This document shows, piece by piece, positions 15,147-20,097 of a stretch of DNA of 20,097 bases; within the stretch, counting starts at the first letter, position 1, and each line of letters starts with the position of its first letter. Source of the DNA: CAYSGL01 sp964520985 (lineage in GTDB: Bacteria > Pseudomonadota > Alphaproteobacteria > Micavibrionales > Micavibrionaceae); contig CAZFPB010000020.1 in assembly GCA_964520985.1 (NCBI GenBank), positions 1 through 20,097 on the forward strand, in the 5' to 3' direction. The notes under the pieces are model-generated. The model was given only the letters and a program-made list of their open reading frames with translations. It had not been told where the DNA came from and did no database searches. A program made the position numbers and the translations under genes.

Positions 15147-15473
15147 TCAGGCGGTCTCATGACGGGTAAATCCCATTGCCTTCGCCATTTGGGCGCTGCG
15201 GGCTTCCTTTGCTTCGGACACCCATTCACCCAAATCTTGAAACTCGACGCGTTTACGAGAGCGCTGGAGCGTGTAACCGTGCATGGCCATCAGCCAGAGA
15301 AACAGGTCGATCGTGTAGACTTGCGCGCTGACCCAACTCACGTCTTTCGTGTAGCTATCGGCGCGGCGCTGAACGACTTCATCAATCGCCTTGAACACGT
15401 CCTTCTGATCGTGGAAGTCACGGAGCGGCTCGGGAAGGTATTTTCCCGACTTGAGCCAAGCTTTCATGTCCAT
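15147..15473 (-). CDS. Hypothetical protein
   Basis: A 108-residue protein beginning MDMKAWLKSGKYLPEPLRDF, GGAG seven bases before ATG 15473. It contains an aromatic/helical centre (VYTIDLFLWLMAMHGYTL) followed by a basic stretch QRSRKRVEF. It is likely soluble or peripherally membrane-bound. No known domain. Confidence 0.65.
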   Translation of the reverse strand: MDMKAWLKSGKYLPEPLRDFHDQKDVFKAIDEVVQRRADSYTKDVSWVSAQVYTIDLFLWLMAMHGYTLQRSRKRVEFQDLGEWVSEAKEARSAQMAKAMGFTRHETA

Positions 15474-15528
15474 TTCAGTTCTCCGTTGATCTCGCCCTGT
15501 ATCCGGGCCATTTCCCTCGACATGGAAG

Positions 15529-15711
15529 TTAGAGGCTCTGGAGGCGTTCCAGCGGGTTCAGCACTTCGCGGATATGGCTCAGAAGCCTCATCTCGGCGTT
15601 GGGAAAGAAGCCGCTGTCGTCGTGGTCGGCATCGGAGCGCTGGTCGAAATAGTCTTCGCACTCGATCAACACTTCGATCAGTTCGGCAGTGAGTTTCTCG
15701 GGGAGCTCCAT
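15529..15711 (-). CDS. Small acidic hypothetical protein
   Basis: A 60-residue protein beginning MELPEKLTAELIEVLIECED. Its ATG overlaps the upstream TGA (TGATG). The middle segment DYFDQRSDADHDDSGFFPNA, followed by EMRLLSHI, recurs in phage proteins by recollection. No catalytic motif. Confidence 0.66.
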   Translation of the reverse strand: MELPEKLTAELIEVLIECEDYFDQRSDADHDDSGFFPNAEMRLLSHIREVLNPLERLQSL

Positions 15712-15896
15712 CACCACACCTTGCCGGTCTTGAGGATGTTCCGGATCGTATGGAACTGGAGGAATTCGGCGGGAACGGTCGTCCAGTCGCCGGTGGTGTA
15801 AACCATCTCAGCAGCGGCCAACCGATTGGCGACGACCGTGGCATCCTCAATGGTGAGGTCGCCGTGATTCATGATGTCTTTGATGAGCGAGGTCAT
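15711..15896 (-). CDS. First gene of the leftward operon, small protein
   Basis: A 61-residue protein beginning MTSLIKDIMNHGDLTIEDAT, with GGAGAA six bases before ATG. As first gene it lies about 65 bases after the predicted leftward transcription start. Helical; no recognised domain. First genes of such operons are often early regulators or anti-host proteins, but nothing in it shows this. Confidence 0.65.
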   Translation of the reverse strand: MTSLIKDIMNHGDLTIEDATVVANRLAAAEMVYTTGDWTTVPAEFLQFHTIRNILKTGKVW

Positions 15897-15968
15897 TGCC
15901 GTTCTCCGTCTTTCGTTGTCTCAGCTTGCTTCGCCGTGGCGTTGCCAGATCGGCGGCTGATGACCAAT

Positions 15969-15997
15969 AATATGCATCCCATGCATTACCGTGTCAA
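15969..15997 (-). promoter_or_regulatory. Leftward early promoter (pL-like)
   Basis: On the minus strand TTGACA (15992-15997) is a full-match -35; 17 bases on lies CATATT (15969-15974), and a shifted TATTAT with 19 bases is an alternative -10. Two ATGCAT motifs lie at the -10/spacer. It precedes the 25-gene leftward operon. Expected to be blocked by one of the two HTH proteins. Confidence 0.55.
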
Positions 15998-16020
15998 CAG
16001 GAAAATGCATGTCATGAATA
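15972..16020. promoter_or_regulatory. Operator cluster OL-like
   Basis: Three ATGCAT motifs at 15972-15977, 15981-15986 and 16005-16010. The last extends to ATGCATGTCATGAATA (16005-16020), the exact reverse complement of 17182-17197 in the cro promoter. Two ATGCATs overlap the promoter spacer and one lies upstream of the -35. Confidence 0.6.
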
Positions 16021-16052
16021 ATAATTTGACGAAGGGAGAATCACTAGGCTAT

Positions 16053-16083
16053 AAAAGAAAAACCCCGCCGAGTTAGGGCGGGG
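16053..16083 (-). terminator. Leftward intrinsic terminator
   Basis: CCCCGCC (16063-16069) pairs perfectly with GGCGGGG (16077-16083), seven-base loop. On the minus strand the 3' arm runs into TTTTTCTTTT (the A-rich 16053-16062). It lies between the promoter at 16133-16159 and the pL-like promoter and insulates the leftward operon from upstream leftward transcription. Confidence 0.8.
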
Positions 16084-16126
16084 CTTGATGGCGGTTCAGA
16101 TTGCAAGAGCTTTCCGCCTAAGACAT
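16053..16126 (-). ncRNA. Candidate 74-base regulatory RNA
   Basis: A leftward promoter at 16133-16159 would start near 16126 and the transcript would end at the terminator 16053-16083, giving about 74 bases with no ORF of note. A second short stem GGCGG/CCGCC precedes the terminator hairpin. Layout resembles small phage RNAs such as lambda OOP. Prediction only; no expression evidence. Confidence 0.4.
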
Positions 16127-16157
16127 GTAACAGTTATAACATTACACGTTACATGTC
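16122..16157. repeat. Perfect 10-base inverted repeat (operator candidate)
   Basis: GACATGTAAC (16122-16131) and GTTACATGTC (16148-16157), 16-base spacer that itself contains palindrome GTTATAAC (16133-16140). It brackets a leftward promoter. Its GACATG arms share a core with the GACATGCATA operators, so the same regulator may bind. Confidence 0.55.
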
Positions 16158-16159
16158 AA
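16133..16159 (-). promoter_or_regulatory. Leftward promoter of the small RNA
   Basis: On the minus strand TTGACA (16154-16159), a perfect -35, lies 15 bases before TATAAC (16133-16138), a five-of-six -10. The 15-base spacing is short. The promoter lies entirely within the inverted repeat above. Confidence 0.45.
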
Positions 16160-16590
16160 CAAAAGCTCCTCATCGGGTTCCGGCCTTTAAACCGGGCGCA
16201 TACGTAAAGGCGACGGCCGATCGGCCAAACTTTTATAGGGAAGGCATGAAGCAAGAGCGCGGTCTAAAGACGGACCCAGTCGCCTCGCAAGGGTGACATA
16301 AACGACGTAAGTGGTGAGACTGGACGCGAATGTCCTTTTGCCGGGAGCGCAGGCCCCTTAGAGCCGCCGTCACTGTACGGCATCAGCCTGGTCGATAATG
16401 CGCGGCTTTGCTTACAGCATATGTGTCTTGGAATATGACGGCTCTGATGTGAGATACCTCACCCTCCGTCTTAGTGATAACTATGCCATTAAACAAAAGT
16501 ATGCGTCACAACAACTTGTGACATGACAAATTAGTGAAACCTGATTAACTGTCCAAACACCACACGCGTATGAGTCTTGGGGAGAGAGTC

Positions 16591-16776
16591 GTGCAACGTA
16601 GGCATTTGATTATCGGGGTTCCCGCGATGTGGCTAGGGACAAAGGCTGCAGCATCACACAAACAGCCGGACCTAGACGAATTTTTGGCCGAACTGGCGAG
16701 GCTGCTCGAACAGAAGCACGGCGGCACGTGGGCGTGCAAATATGACCATGAGTTATTGATGATGAGGAAGATCTAA
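16591..16776 (+). CDS. Small hypothetical protein (rightward, low support)
   Basis: A 61-residue protein from GTG 16591 with GGGGAGAG just upstream; ATG 16570 in the same frame lacks a ribosome site. Reads (M)QRRHLIIGVPAMWLGTKAAA..., DLDEFLAELARLLEQKHGGT..., ending LLMMRKI. The basic start and single helical segment are plausible, and its end meets the convergent repressor gene with a four-base overlap. No domain recognised and no good promoter seen, so it may be spurious. Confidence 0.42.
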   Translation: MQRRHLIIGVPAMWLGTKAAASHKQPDLDEFLAELARLLEQKHGGTWACKYDHELLMMRKI

Positions 16777-17114
16777 GAGCCTCGTTTCAGGGATAACGAG
16801 AACTCGATCGCCTTGAGAGCCGCGACCCGGTCATCCTCACTCATCTTCTTCACGAGCCCTACAAGGTCGATGACTTCGCCTTCCTTGTTCGGGTTGACCG
16901 AGAGAAGGCTTTCCTTGGAAATCCCGTAGGCTTCTTCCAGGGTTTCAAGATCATCCTGATCGTAGGGGGTAACGCCCCGCTCAATGCGGCTGAGCTTTGA
17001 CTGCTTCCAACCCAGCCGGTTCACGGCAGTCTCTTGCGTGATGTCAAGCTTCACCCGCCACTCCTTGAAGAAGTGCTTATGCCGCTTCCGCTTTGGTTTA
17101 TCCACAGGGGCCAT
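16773..17114 (-). CDS. HTH (XRE-type) phage repressor
   Basis: A 113-residue DNA-binding protein starting MAPVDKPKRKRHKHFFKEWR. The helix-turn-helix is about residues 24-60: DITQETAVNRLGWKQSKLSR then IERGVTPYDQDDLETLEEAY. The C-terminal 45 residues are helical (possible dimerisation); there is no S24 protease or autocleavage domain, so induction by RecA cleavage is not expected. It faces the Cro-like gene across a 93-base control region, the standard place for a lysogeny repressor. ATG 17114 has no ribosome site, and the predicted -10 (17121-17126) puts the transcript start at or very near the ATG. Confidence 0.85.
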   Translation of the reverse strand: MAPVDKPKRKRHKHFFKEWRVKLDITQETAVNRLGWKQSKLSRIERGVTPYDQDDLETLEEAYGISKESLLSVNPNKEGEVIDLVGLVKKMSEDDRVAALKAIEFSLSLKRGS

Positions 17115-17120
17115 GGCTAA

Positions 17121-17149
17121 ACTTTACCAGCACACGTCAAAAAAAAGAA
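17121..17149 (-). promoter_or_regulatory. Possible repressor promoter (pRM-like)
   Basis: On the minus strand TAAAGT (17121-17126; four of six) lies 17 bases after TTCTTT (17144-17149; weak). The start would fall on or next to the repressor ATG, giving a leaderless mRNA. An A8 tract (17139-17146) lies between the two promoters. Weak by consensus. Confidence 0.32.
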
Positions 17150-17171
17150 CATCACGCCATAGAAATGATGC

Positions 17172-17200
17172 TTGACATGCATATTCATGACATGCATAAT
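17172..17200 (+). promoter_or_regulatory. Rightward cro promoter (pR-like)
   Basis: TTGACA (17172-17177), exact -35, 17-base spacer, CATAAT (17195-17200), five of six to the -10 consensus. The first transcribed base is expected at 17206-17208, i.e. at the ATG (17208) of the Cro-like gene. Best promoter in the window. Confidence 0.78.
17174..17198. promoter_or_regulatory. Operator pair OR-like
   Basis: GACATGCATA occurs twice as a direct repeat, 17174-17183 and 17189-17198, 15 bases apart, covering both -35 and -10. Each contains the palindrome ATGCAT. The downstream copy with its left flank, TATTCATGACATGCAT, is shared exactly (inverted) with 16005-16020. Confidence 0.65.
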
Positions 17201-17207
17201 TCTCGCC

Positions 17208-17432
17208 ATGACCCTCAAAGATTATCTCTCCTCGTTGACGATCACAGACGCCGAATTCGGCGAGAAGATCGGCGTGTCGCAGTCCCAGGTAAGCCGGATC
17301 AAGAACGGCAAGACCTCGCCCTCTCTTGAGGTCATCGTAGCCATTGAGAAGATCACGAAGGGCAAGGTTCGGGCGGAAGACATCTTCGCCGTCGTCCAGA
17401 GCCAGTCCGAAGAGAAGGCTGAAGTAGCATGA
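17208..17432 (+). CDS. Cro-like HTH protein, leaderless
   Basis: A 74-residue protein from ATG 17208 (MTLKDYLSSLTITDAEFGEK). The in-frame TTG at 17172 is the promoter -35 and is not a start. The HTH is residues about 10-50: TDAEFGEKIGVSQSQVSRIK then NGKTSPSLEVIVAIEKITKG, a typical Cro/Cl fold. The predicted start site leaves no room for a 5' leader, and there is no ribosome site before ATG. It is the first gene of the rightward early operon, opposed to the repressor, so it probably promotes lytic development by binding the shared operators. Confidence 0.85.
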   Translation: MTLKDYLSSLTITDAEFGEKIGVSQSQVSRIKNGKTSPSLEVIVAIEKITKGKVRAEDIFAVVQSQSEEKAEVA

Positions 17433-17698
17433 GCGAGACACGCACATGGGAATACCGTTTCGTCGCCGCTTGCGGTCTTGAGCGCAAATACATCGGGCCA
17501 GGATTCTCCCTCCACCAATCCGGCGCATTGAATGGCGGAGTTCCCCCGAAGGAATGGGCTTCCGTCGAGGGCAAAAACTTCCTGTCGATGACATGGGAAG
17601 AACTCGAACACGTTGCTCATGTCATCCGTGATGCCTCGCGCCCAATTCCTCCAGAGCATCCCTTCAAGCCTATTTCCGAAGCAGGAGAAGCATCATGA
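17429..17698 (+). CDS. Hypothetical early protein
   Basis: An 89-residue protein, MSETRTWEYRFVAACGLERK..., ATGA-joined to the cro stop. Contains HQSGALNGGVPPKEWASVEG and LEHVAHVIRDASRPIP; mixed alpha/beta, no recognised domain. Confidence 0.65.
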   Translation: MSETRTWEYRFVAACGLERKYIGPGFSLHQSGALNGGVPPKEWASVEGKNFLSMTWEELEHVAHVIRDASRPIPPEHPFKPISEAGEAS

Positions 17699-17934
17699 GC
17701 ATTCGTATCAAGATAGCAAAGTGGCTGGCACCGGAATGGGATCGGGAATTCTGGGAAGGAGACGCTCTTCTCGCGAAGGTCGTAGACGACCGCAACGAGT
17801 TCCTCCGCAGCTATGTTGATCGCGGCCAAGCCCTCCGCAACATCATCGCTCTCAAGACGCCCAAGTGCGCACACATCGGAAAGCGCATGGCTGACATTGC
17901 CGAAGCCGCCATCAAGAGCGGGGAGGGCAAGTAA
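17695..17934 (+). CDS. Hypothetical early protein
   Basis: A 79-residue protein with AGGAG seven bases before ATG 17695, itself in an ATGA join. It starts MSIRIKIAKWLAPEWDREFW and ends in a basic helical part (CAHIGKRMADIAEAAIKSGE). The amphipathic N-terminus could touch a membrane. Function unknown. Confidence 0.65.
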   Translation: MSIRIKIAKWLAPEWDREFWEGDALLAKVVDDRNEFLRSYVDRGQALRNIIALKTPKCAHIGKRMADIAEAAIKSGEGK

Positions 17935-17935
17935 A

Positions 17936-18061
17936 ATGACCCAGCCCATCCCCCGCAACACCACCATCCTTTCCCTCATCAAGGGCATTCGCATCGCCTC
18001 CTTCAACGGGAAGGAAATCACCCCGATAGCAAAGCAACCACAGCGGAGAACACTGACATGA
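17936..18061 (+). CDS. 41-residue basic peptide
   Basis: MTQPIPRNTTILSLIKGIRI and 21 further basic residues ending RRTLT. GGAGGG is nine bases before ATG and its TGA overlaps the next ATG (ATGA), so the ORF fills the gap between two genes with correct coupling. Proline/arginine-rich ends; function unknown. Confidence 0.6.
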   Translation: MTQPIPRNTTILSLIKGIRIASFNGKEITPIAKQPQRRTLT

Positions 18062-18282
18062 TCACTGCACTTTTCATAAGCCTCGGATGCTTTGGAATTG
18101 TCTGTGCATTCACTGCCTGGACGATGTGCGCCGTGGCTGGTCGATACGACGATGAGATCGAGGGCAATTTCGAAGACCTGATCACCAATATCACCCCGCC
18201 AGATACGCCGCTCATGAAGGCGGTCAGAGCGAGCCGTTTCGAGGAGGATTACAGCCATGAACATCATCGCATTCCTAGCTAA
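18058..18282 (+). CDS. Small membrane protein
   Basis: A 74-residue protein with one N-terminal membrane helix (ITALFISLGCFGIVCAFTAW then MCAVAG) and an acidic cytoplasmic or periplasmic tail (YDDEIEGNFEDLITNITPPD). Coupled to the preceding 41-residue peptide. Possible superinfection-exclusion or early membrane function; unproven. Confidence 0.65.
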   Translation: MITALFISLGCFGIVCAFTAWTMCAVAGRYDDEIEGNFEDLITNITPPDTPLMKAVRASRFEEDYSHEHHRIPS

Positions 18283-18451
18283 GGACCGGTTCAATTGGGC
18301 CGACAATGTCGGGATAATGTTTCTCATCTTGCTCGTAGCCAACCAGCATTACGGATGGGCATTCGGTGTGTGGGCTGTTTGCTTTGCGGCCTCCGTCATT
18401 CTGCGCGTGCTAGCTGAAGAGCAGAAGCAGCGCACCGAAGCACGACAATAA
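18257..18451 (+). CDS. Small membrane protein
   Basis: A 64-residue protein from ATG 18257 with GAGGAGG upstream; overlaps the previous gene by 26 bases. Two hydrophobic stretches (NVGIMFLILLVANQHYGW and GVWAVCFAASVILRVLA) and a charged tail (EEQKQRTEARQ). Two adjacent phage membrane proteins here hint at a two-part device, but the partner relation is inference. Confidence 0.65.
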   Translation: MNIIAFLAKDRFNWADNVGIMFLILLVANQHYGWAFGVWAVCFAASVILRVLAEEQKQRTEARQ

Positions 18452-18722
18452 TTGAAAGCTCTCCGATGGATCGAAAGGCGGCGGCGTCGAGATCCACCGG
18501 AGAGTAGACGGGGAAAGCCTTGAGGCTACTGAGGACTCCTGCCTCGGCTTTCTCCGAAACTGAATACGGGGCTTTCAAATTCGAGGCTCCAATAATGAAC
18601 AAACGGCCATAGCGACTGAACTTCCAGGGACCGTCGCCGGCCAATGACTGAAGTGAAATGAGAGGGGCAACCCTTTCCAATGCCCACCGTGTGATGAGCT
18701 AACATTACGTGGAAAGGGTTTT
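18452..18722. ncRNA. Candidate structured RNA with five stem-loops
   Basis: A 347-base gap between genes (18452-18798) holds five stems in a row: P1 TTGAAAGC (18452-18459) with GCTTTCAA (18571-18578); P2 18460-18472 with 18491-18503, one mismatch (A18466 x C18497); P3 CGGGGAAAGCC (18509-18519) plus GAGG (18522-18525) with CCTC (18542-18545) and GGCTTTCTCCG (18546-18556), one wobble and a two-base bulge; P4 18605-18616 with 18633-18642; P5 AACCCTTTCCA (18669-18679) with TGGAAAGGGTT (18710-18720), perfect 11 bp, 30-base loop. P1 encloses P2 and P3 as a three-way junction. P3's G-T pair favours a plus-strand RNA; P2's A-C would be a G-U pair on the minus strand, so strand is undecided. Confidence 0.45.
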
Positions 18723-18798
18723 GGCAATCATGGAATTTAATTCAGCACACGCGAACAAAAATGTTGAAGCAAAACAAACGAGTAAGAGGAAAGCAGCA

Positions 18799-19203
18799 AT
18801 GTCGGACGTAGCACTCGCCCGATCTTTGGTTAGGGACATAGGCGGCCCGGGCCGCGTGAATGAAGTTCTGTACGCGGCTTACAAGCGGCTTCGGAAGATG
18901 TTCCCCCACGAGCAGGACAACTTCAACACCTGGACGGAAAACCGTCTCAAGGGCTGGTGGTACGGGACATCCAAGCATGTCTACCACTGGCAGATGGTGG
19001 AGCTTTACGAGGCAGCCGAGAAGGCAAAGGCAGAGCGCGACCAGATCGCAGCCGCAAGGAGAGAACATGCCGAATTCATCGCAAAGACCGCCCGTATTGC
19101 TGCGCTTCTTGAGCGCCAGGACGAGGCGTTTCATGGCCCTCAGGTTAATGCGCTTCGCGGACAAGTGGGCAACGTGGATTTACCCCGAAATCGCCGAGAC
19201 TGA
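18799..19203 (+). CDS. Hypothetical early protein
   Basis: A 134-residue protein from ATG 18799 with AGAGGAAAG well spaced upstream; upstream in-frame GTG 18709 and ATG 18730 lack a ribosome site and begin in the P5 stem. It reads MSDVALARSLVRDIGGPGRV, then VLYAAYKRLRKMFPHEQDNF and NTWTENRLKGWWYGTSKHVY, then a coiled helix (EAAEKAKAERDQIAAARREH). The basic, W-rich middle suggests a DNA-binding early protein. No known domain identified. Confidence 0.7.
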   Translation: MSDVALARSLVRDIGGPGRVNEVLYAAYKRLRKMFPHEQDNFNTWTENRLKGWWYGTSKHVYHWQMVELYEAAEKAKAERDQIAAARREHAEFIAKTARIAALLERQDEAFHGPQVNALRGQVGNVDLPRNRRD

Positions 19204-19222
19204 CGACTGACAAACCCCATTG

Positions 19223-19292
19223 GCGACGGAACTCCTCCCGACCGTCGCTGATAAGCCCCGAGCCTTCCTCCTCCCTGGCTCGGGGCGCTTTT
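19223..19292 (+). terminator. Tandem hairpins, likely intrinsic terminator
   Basis: GCGACGG (19223-19229)/CCGTCGC (19242-19248), followed by CCCCGAGCC (19256-19264)/GGCTCGGGG (19277-19285), nine perfect pairs, then CGCTTTT. The T-tract is short, so termination may be partial and the downstream replication genes still read. Confidence 0.65.
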
Positions 19293-19312
19293 CAAACCGA
19301 AAGGAACCGACA

Positions 19313-19585
19313 ATGGCAGATGTTCATAGCGTAGCGCGCGACCAGCTTCGAAGCTTCATCGAACGGGTGGAGAGATTGACCGAGGAAAAGCAGACGATCG
19401 CCGATGACATAAAGGATGTGTTTGCCGAGGCGAAGTCCGTGGGCTTCGATCCGAAGATCCTGAAGAAAGTCATTGCCATCCGCAAGCAGGACAAGGACGA
19501 GCGCGCCGAAGAAGAAGCGGTCCTGTCGACATATCTCGTTGCCCTCGGCATGCAGCCTGATCTTTTCGACCGGGAAGCGGCATGA
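19313..19585 (+). CDS. gapR: GapR/DUF2312 DNA-binding protein
   Basis: A 90-residue helical protein starting MADVHSVARDQLRSFIERVE, with AAAGGAA eight bases before ATG. Residues about 8-70 (LTEEKQTIADDIKDVFAEAK then GFDPKILKKVIAIRKQDK) match the alphaproteobacterial GapR domain. In Caulobacter GapR binds overtwisted, AT-rich DNA and helps topoisomerases ahead of replication and transcription. A phage copy beside replication genes could tune supercoiling or host gene expression. GapR-like genes are frequent in alphaproteobacterial phages and in hosts, so this could also be a host-derived passenger. Confidence 0.9.
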   Translation: MADVHSVARDQLRSFIERVERLTEEKQTIADDIKDVFAEAKSVGFDPKILKKVIAIRKQDKDERAEEEAVLSTYLVALGMQPDLFDREAA

Positions 19586-19962
19586 TGACGATCTCCGCCG
19601 CCGAGGCTCGGAAGTTGCTCCAGCCGAAGGTCAAGAGCAAGTACGGCAACGAGCCGGTGATAATTGACGGCGTTCGCTTCGATAGCAAGCGGGAAGGCGA
19701 ACGGTGGCGCTTTCTGAAACTCAGAGAGGAGGCCGGCGAAATCTCGCACCTCGAACGCCAGCCCAAGTTCTACTTCATCATCAAGGGCGAACACGTCAAA
19801 TACCCGAGCGGTCGCAAGGCTTTCTACAAGGCCGACTTCTCCTATTTCGAGGGCTATCATCGTGTAGTCGAAGACGCCAAGGGCGTTCGCACCGATGTCT
19901 ACAAACTCAAGAAAGCGCTGGTCGAGACGATCTATCCCGCCGTGAGGATCATAGAGACATGA
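19582..19962 (+). CDS. DUF1064 nuclease-like protein
   Basis: A 126-residue protein ATGA-joined to GapR. Typical segments: SKYGNEPVIIDGVRFDSKRE, GERWRFLKLREEAGEISHLE, then YKADFSYFEGYHRVVEDAKG and TDVYKLKKALVETIYPAVRI. The conserved FDSKxE, ADF and VxDxKG acidic/lysine residues are those of a PD-(D/E)XK-type nuclease. Phage DUF1064 proteins are often replication-associated, and a role in junction cleavage or in initiation is suggested by the place. The nuclease fold is from family recognition; activity is not shown. Confidence 0.85.
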   Translation: MMTISAAEARKLLQPKVKSKYGNEPVIIDGVRFDSKREGERWRFLKLREEAGEISHLERQPKFYFIIKGEHVKYPSGRKAFYKADFSYFEGYHRVVEDAKGVRTDVYKLKKALVETIYPAVRIIET

Positions 19963-20097
19963 GACAGGAACCCGAAGGTTTCGCAGACTGGTGGGCCATT
20001 TGGCGCCCTCACGCTCGCCACACAGACGGCAGGGGCATTGCCCGCGAGACATTTGCCAAGCACGTCAAGGCCGGCGCCGATCCTCAAGACATCATTG
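19959..20097 (+). CDS. N-terminus of a probable replication protein (partial)
   Basis: Starts MRQEPEGFADWWAIWRPHAR, ATGA-joined to the nuclease, and runs off the window end after residue 46 (GADPQDII). The F..WW..W....GR..AR..F..HV..GADP..I pattern is the start of phage replication/DnaT-like helper proteins. Identification rests on this short N-terminus. Confidence 0.6.
   Translation, partial: MRQEPEGFADWWAIWRPHARHTDGRGIARETFAKHVKAGADPQDII

Larger units (their letters stand above)
16077..16569. other. Non-coding control region with inverted repeats
   Basis: No ORF longer than 60 codons on either strand across about 490 bases. It holds the promoter IR at 16122-16157, a perfect 12-base palindrome GGCCGATCGGCC (16215-16226), CCAGTC/GACTGG arms near 16276 and 16317, AGAGCC...GTCA (16360-16372) pairing with TGACGGCTCT (16436-16445) with a three-base bulge, GTGAG-ATAC-CTCAC (16449-16462), and GTCACAA-CAAC-TTGTGAC (16505-16522). 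These could be operators, structured RNA or an origin; the sequence does not decide which. Confidence 0.5.

Noticed and set aside
15464..15523. 19-codon ORF starting MSREMARIQG before the 15147-15473 gene
   Set aside because: No good ribosome site, and the next gene has its own start at 15473.
16246..16296. 16-codon ORF with AGGGAAGG before ATG
   Set aside because: Very short, with no coupling to a neighbour; a possible leader peptide but unsupported.
16545..16739. Minus-strand ORF opposite 16591-16776
   Set aside because: Composition is Ser/Cys-rich like a shadow frame and no start signal is seen.
18396..18680. Minus-strand 94-codon ORF across the stem-loop region
   Set aside because: Its TTG start lies in the P5 arm, it lacks a ribosome site, and it overlaps the membrane gene; the stems explain the sequence better. 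It is the main competing reading.
1..20097. tRNA genes, CRISPR arrays, insertion sequences
   Set aside because: No cloverleaf, spaced-repeat array or transposase was seen on reading both strands.

Overview
The window looks like one continuous stretch of a temperate tailed-phage genome or prophage from an alphaproteobacterium, most likely a Hyphomicrobiales (Rhizobiales) host. Reasons: a GapR/DUF2312 homologue (an alphaproteobacterial family), a tail-to-lysis late module, a tyrosine integrase, two divergent HTH regulators, an ERF/NinB recombination set, and long runs of tiny genes joined by ATGA or TGATG overlaps. No host housekeeping gene is visible. The host assignment is inference from family resemblance; no database search was possible.

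Layout. (1) 1-6540, rightward late genes: the end of an upstream gene, a beta-helix tail spike, a small protein, a family-2-type glycosyltransferase, a small protein, a second adhesin-like structural protein, then the lysis cassette (GH24 endolysin, two holin-like membrane proteins, an exported trypsin-like protease, an XhlA-like membrane protein) ending at an intrinsic terminator. (2) 6551-15896, a leftward early operon of about 25 mostly overlapping genes. In transcription order it starts with small unknown proteins, then ERF annealase, an SSB-tailed small protein, NinB-like protein, a Ref/DUF968-type nuclease, more small proteins, a Lar-like zinc protein, integrase, an HNH nuclease and three small proteins. 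(3) 15900-17210, the control region: leftward promoter with operators, a short intrinsically terminated RNA, about 490 bases with inverted repeats and no convincing gene, a small rightward ORF, an HTH repressor (leftward) and a Cro-like HTH gene (rightward) whose mRNA is predicted to be leaderless. (4) 17208-20097, rightward early/replication genes: four small cytoplasmic proteins, two membrane proteins, a 270-base stretch of stacked stem-loops (candidate structured RNA), an unknown protein, GapR, a DUF1064 nuclease and the start of a probable replication protein.

How it works together (inference). The two HTH proteins probably set the lysis/lysogeny choice through a shared operator: 16 bases at 17182-17197 in the cro promoter recur exactly, inverted, at 16005-16020 beside the leftward promoter. 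Extended copies of the operator core also lie inside the leftward operon at 8892-8903 and 9456-9465, which suggests stoperator-like sites. The least described elements are the structured RNA at 18452-18722, the 74-base RNA at 16053-16126, and the scattered operators.
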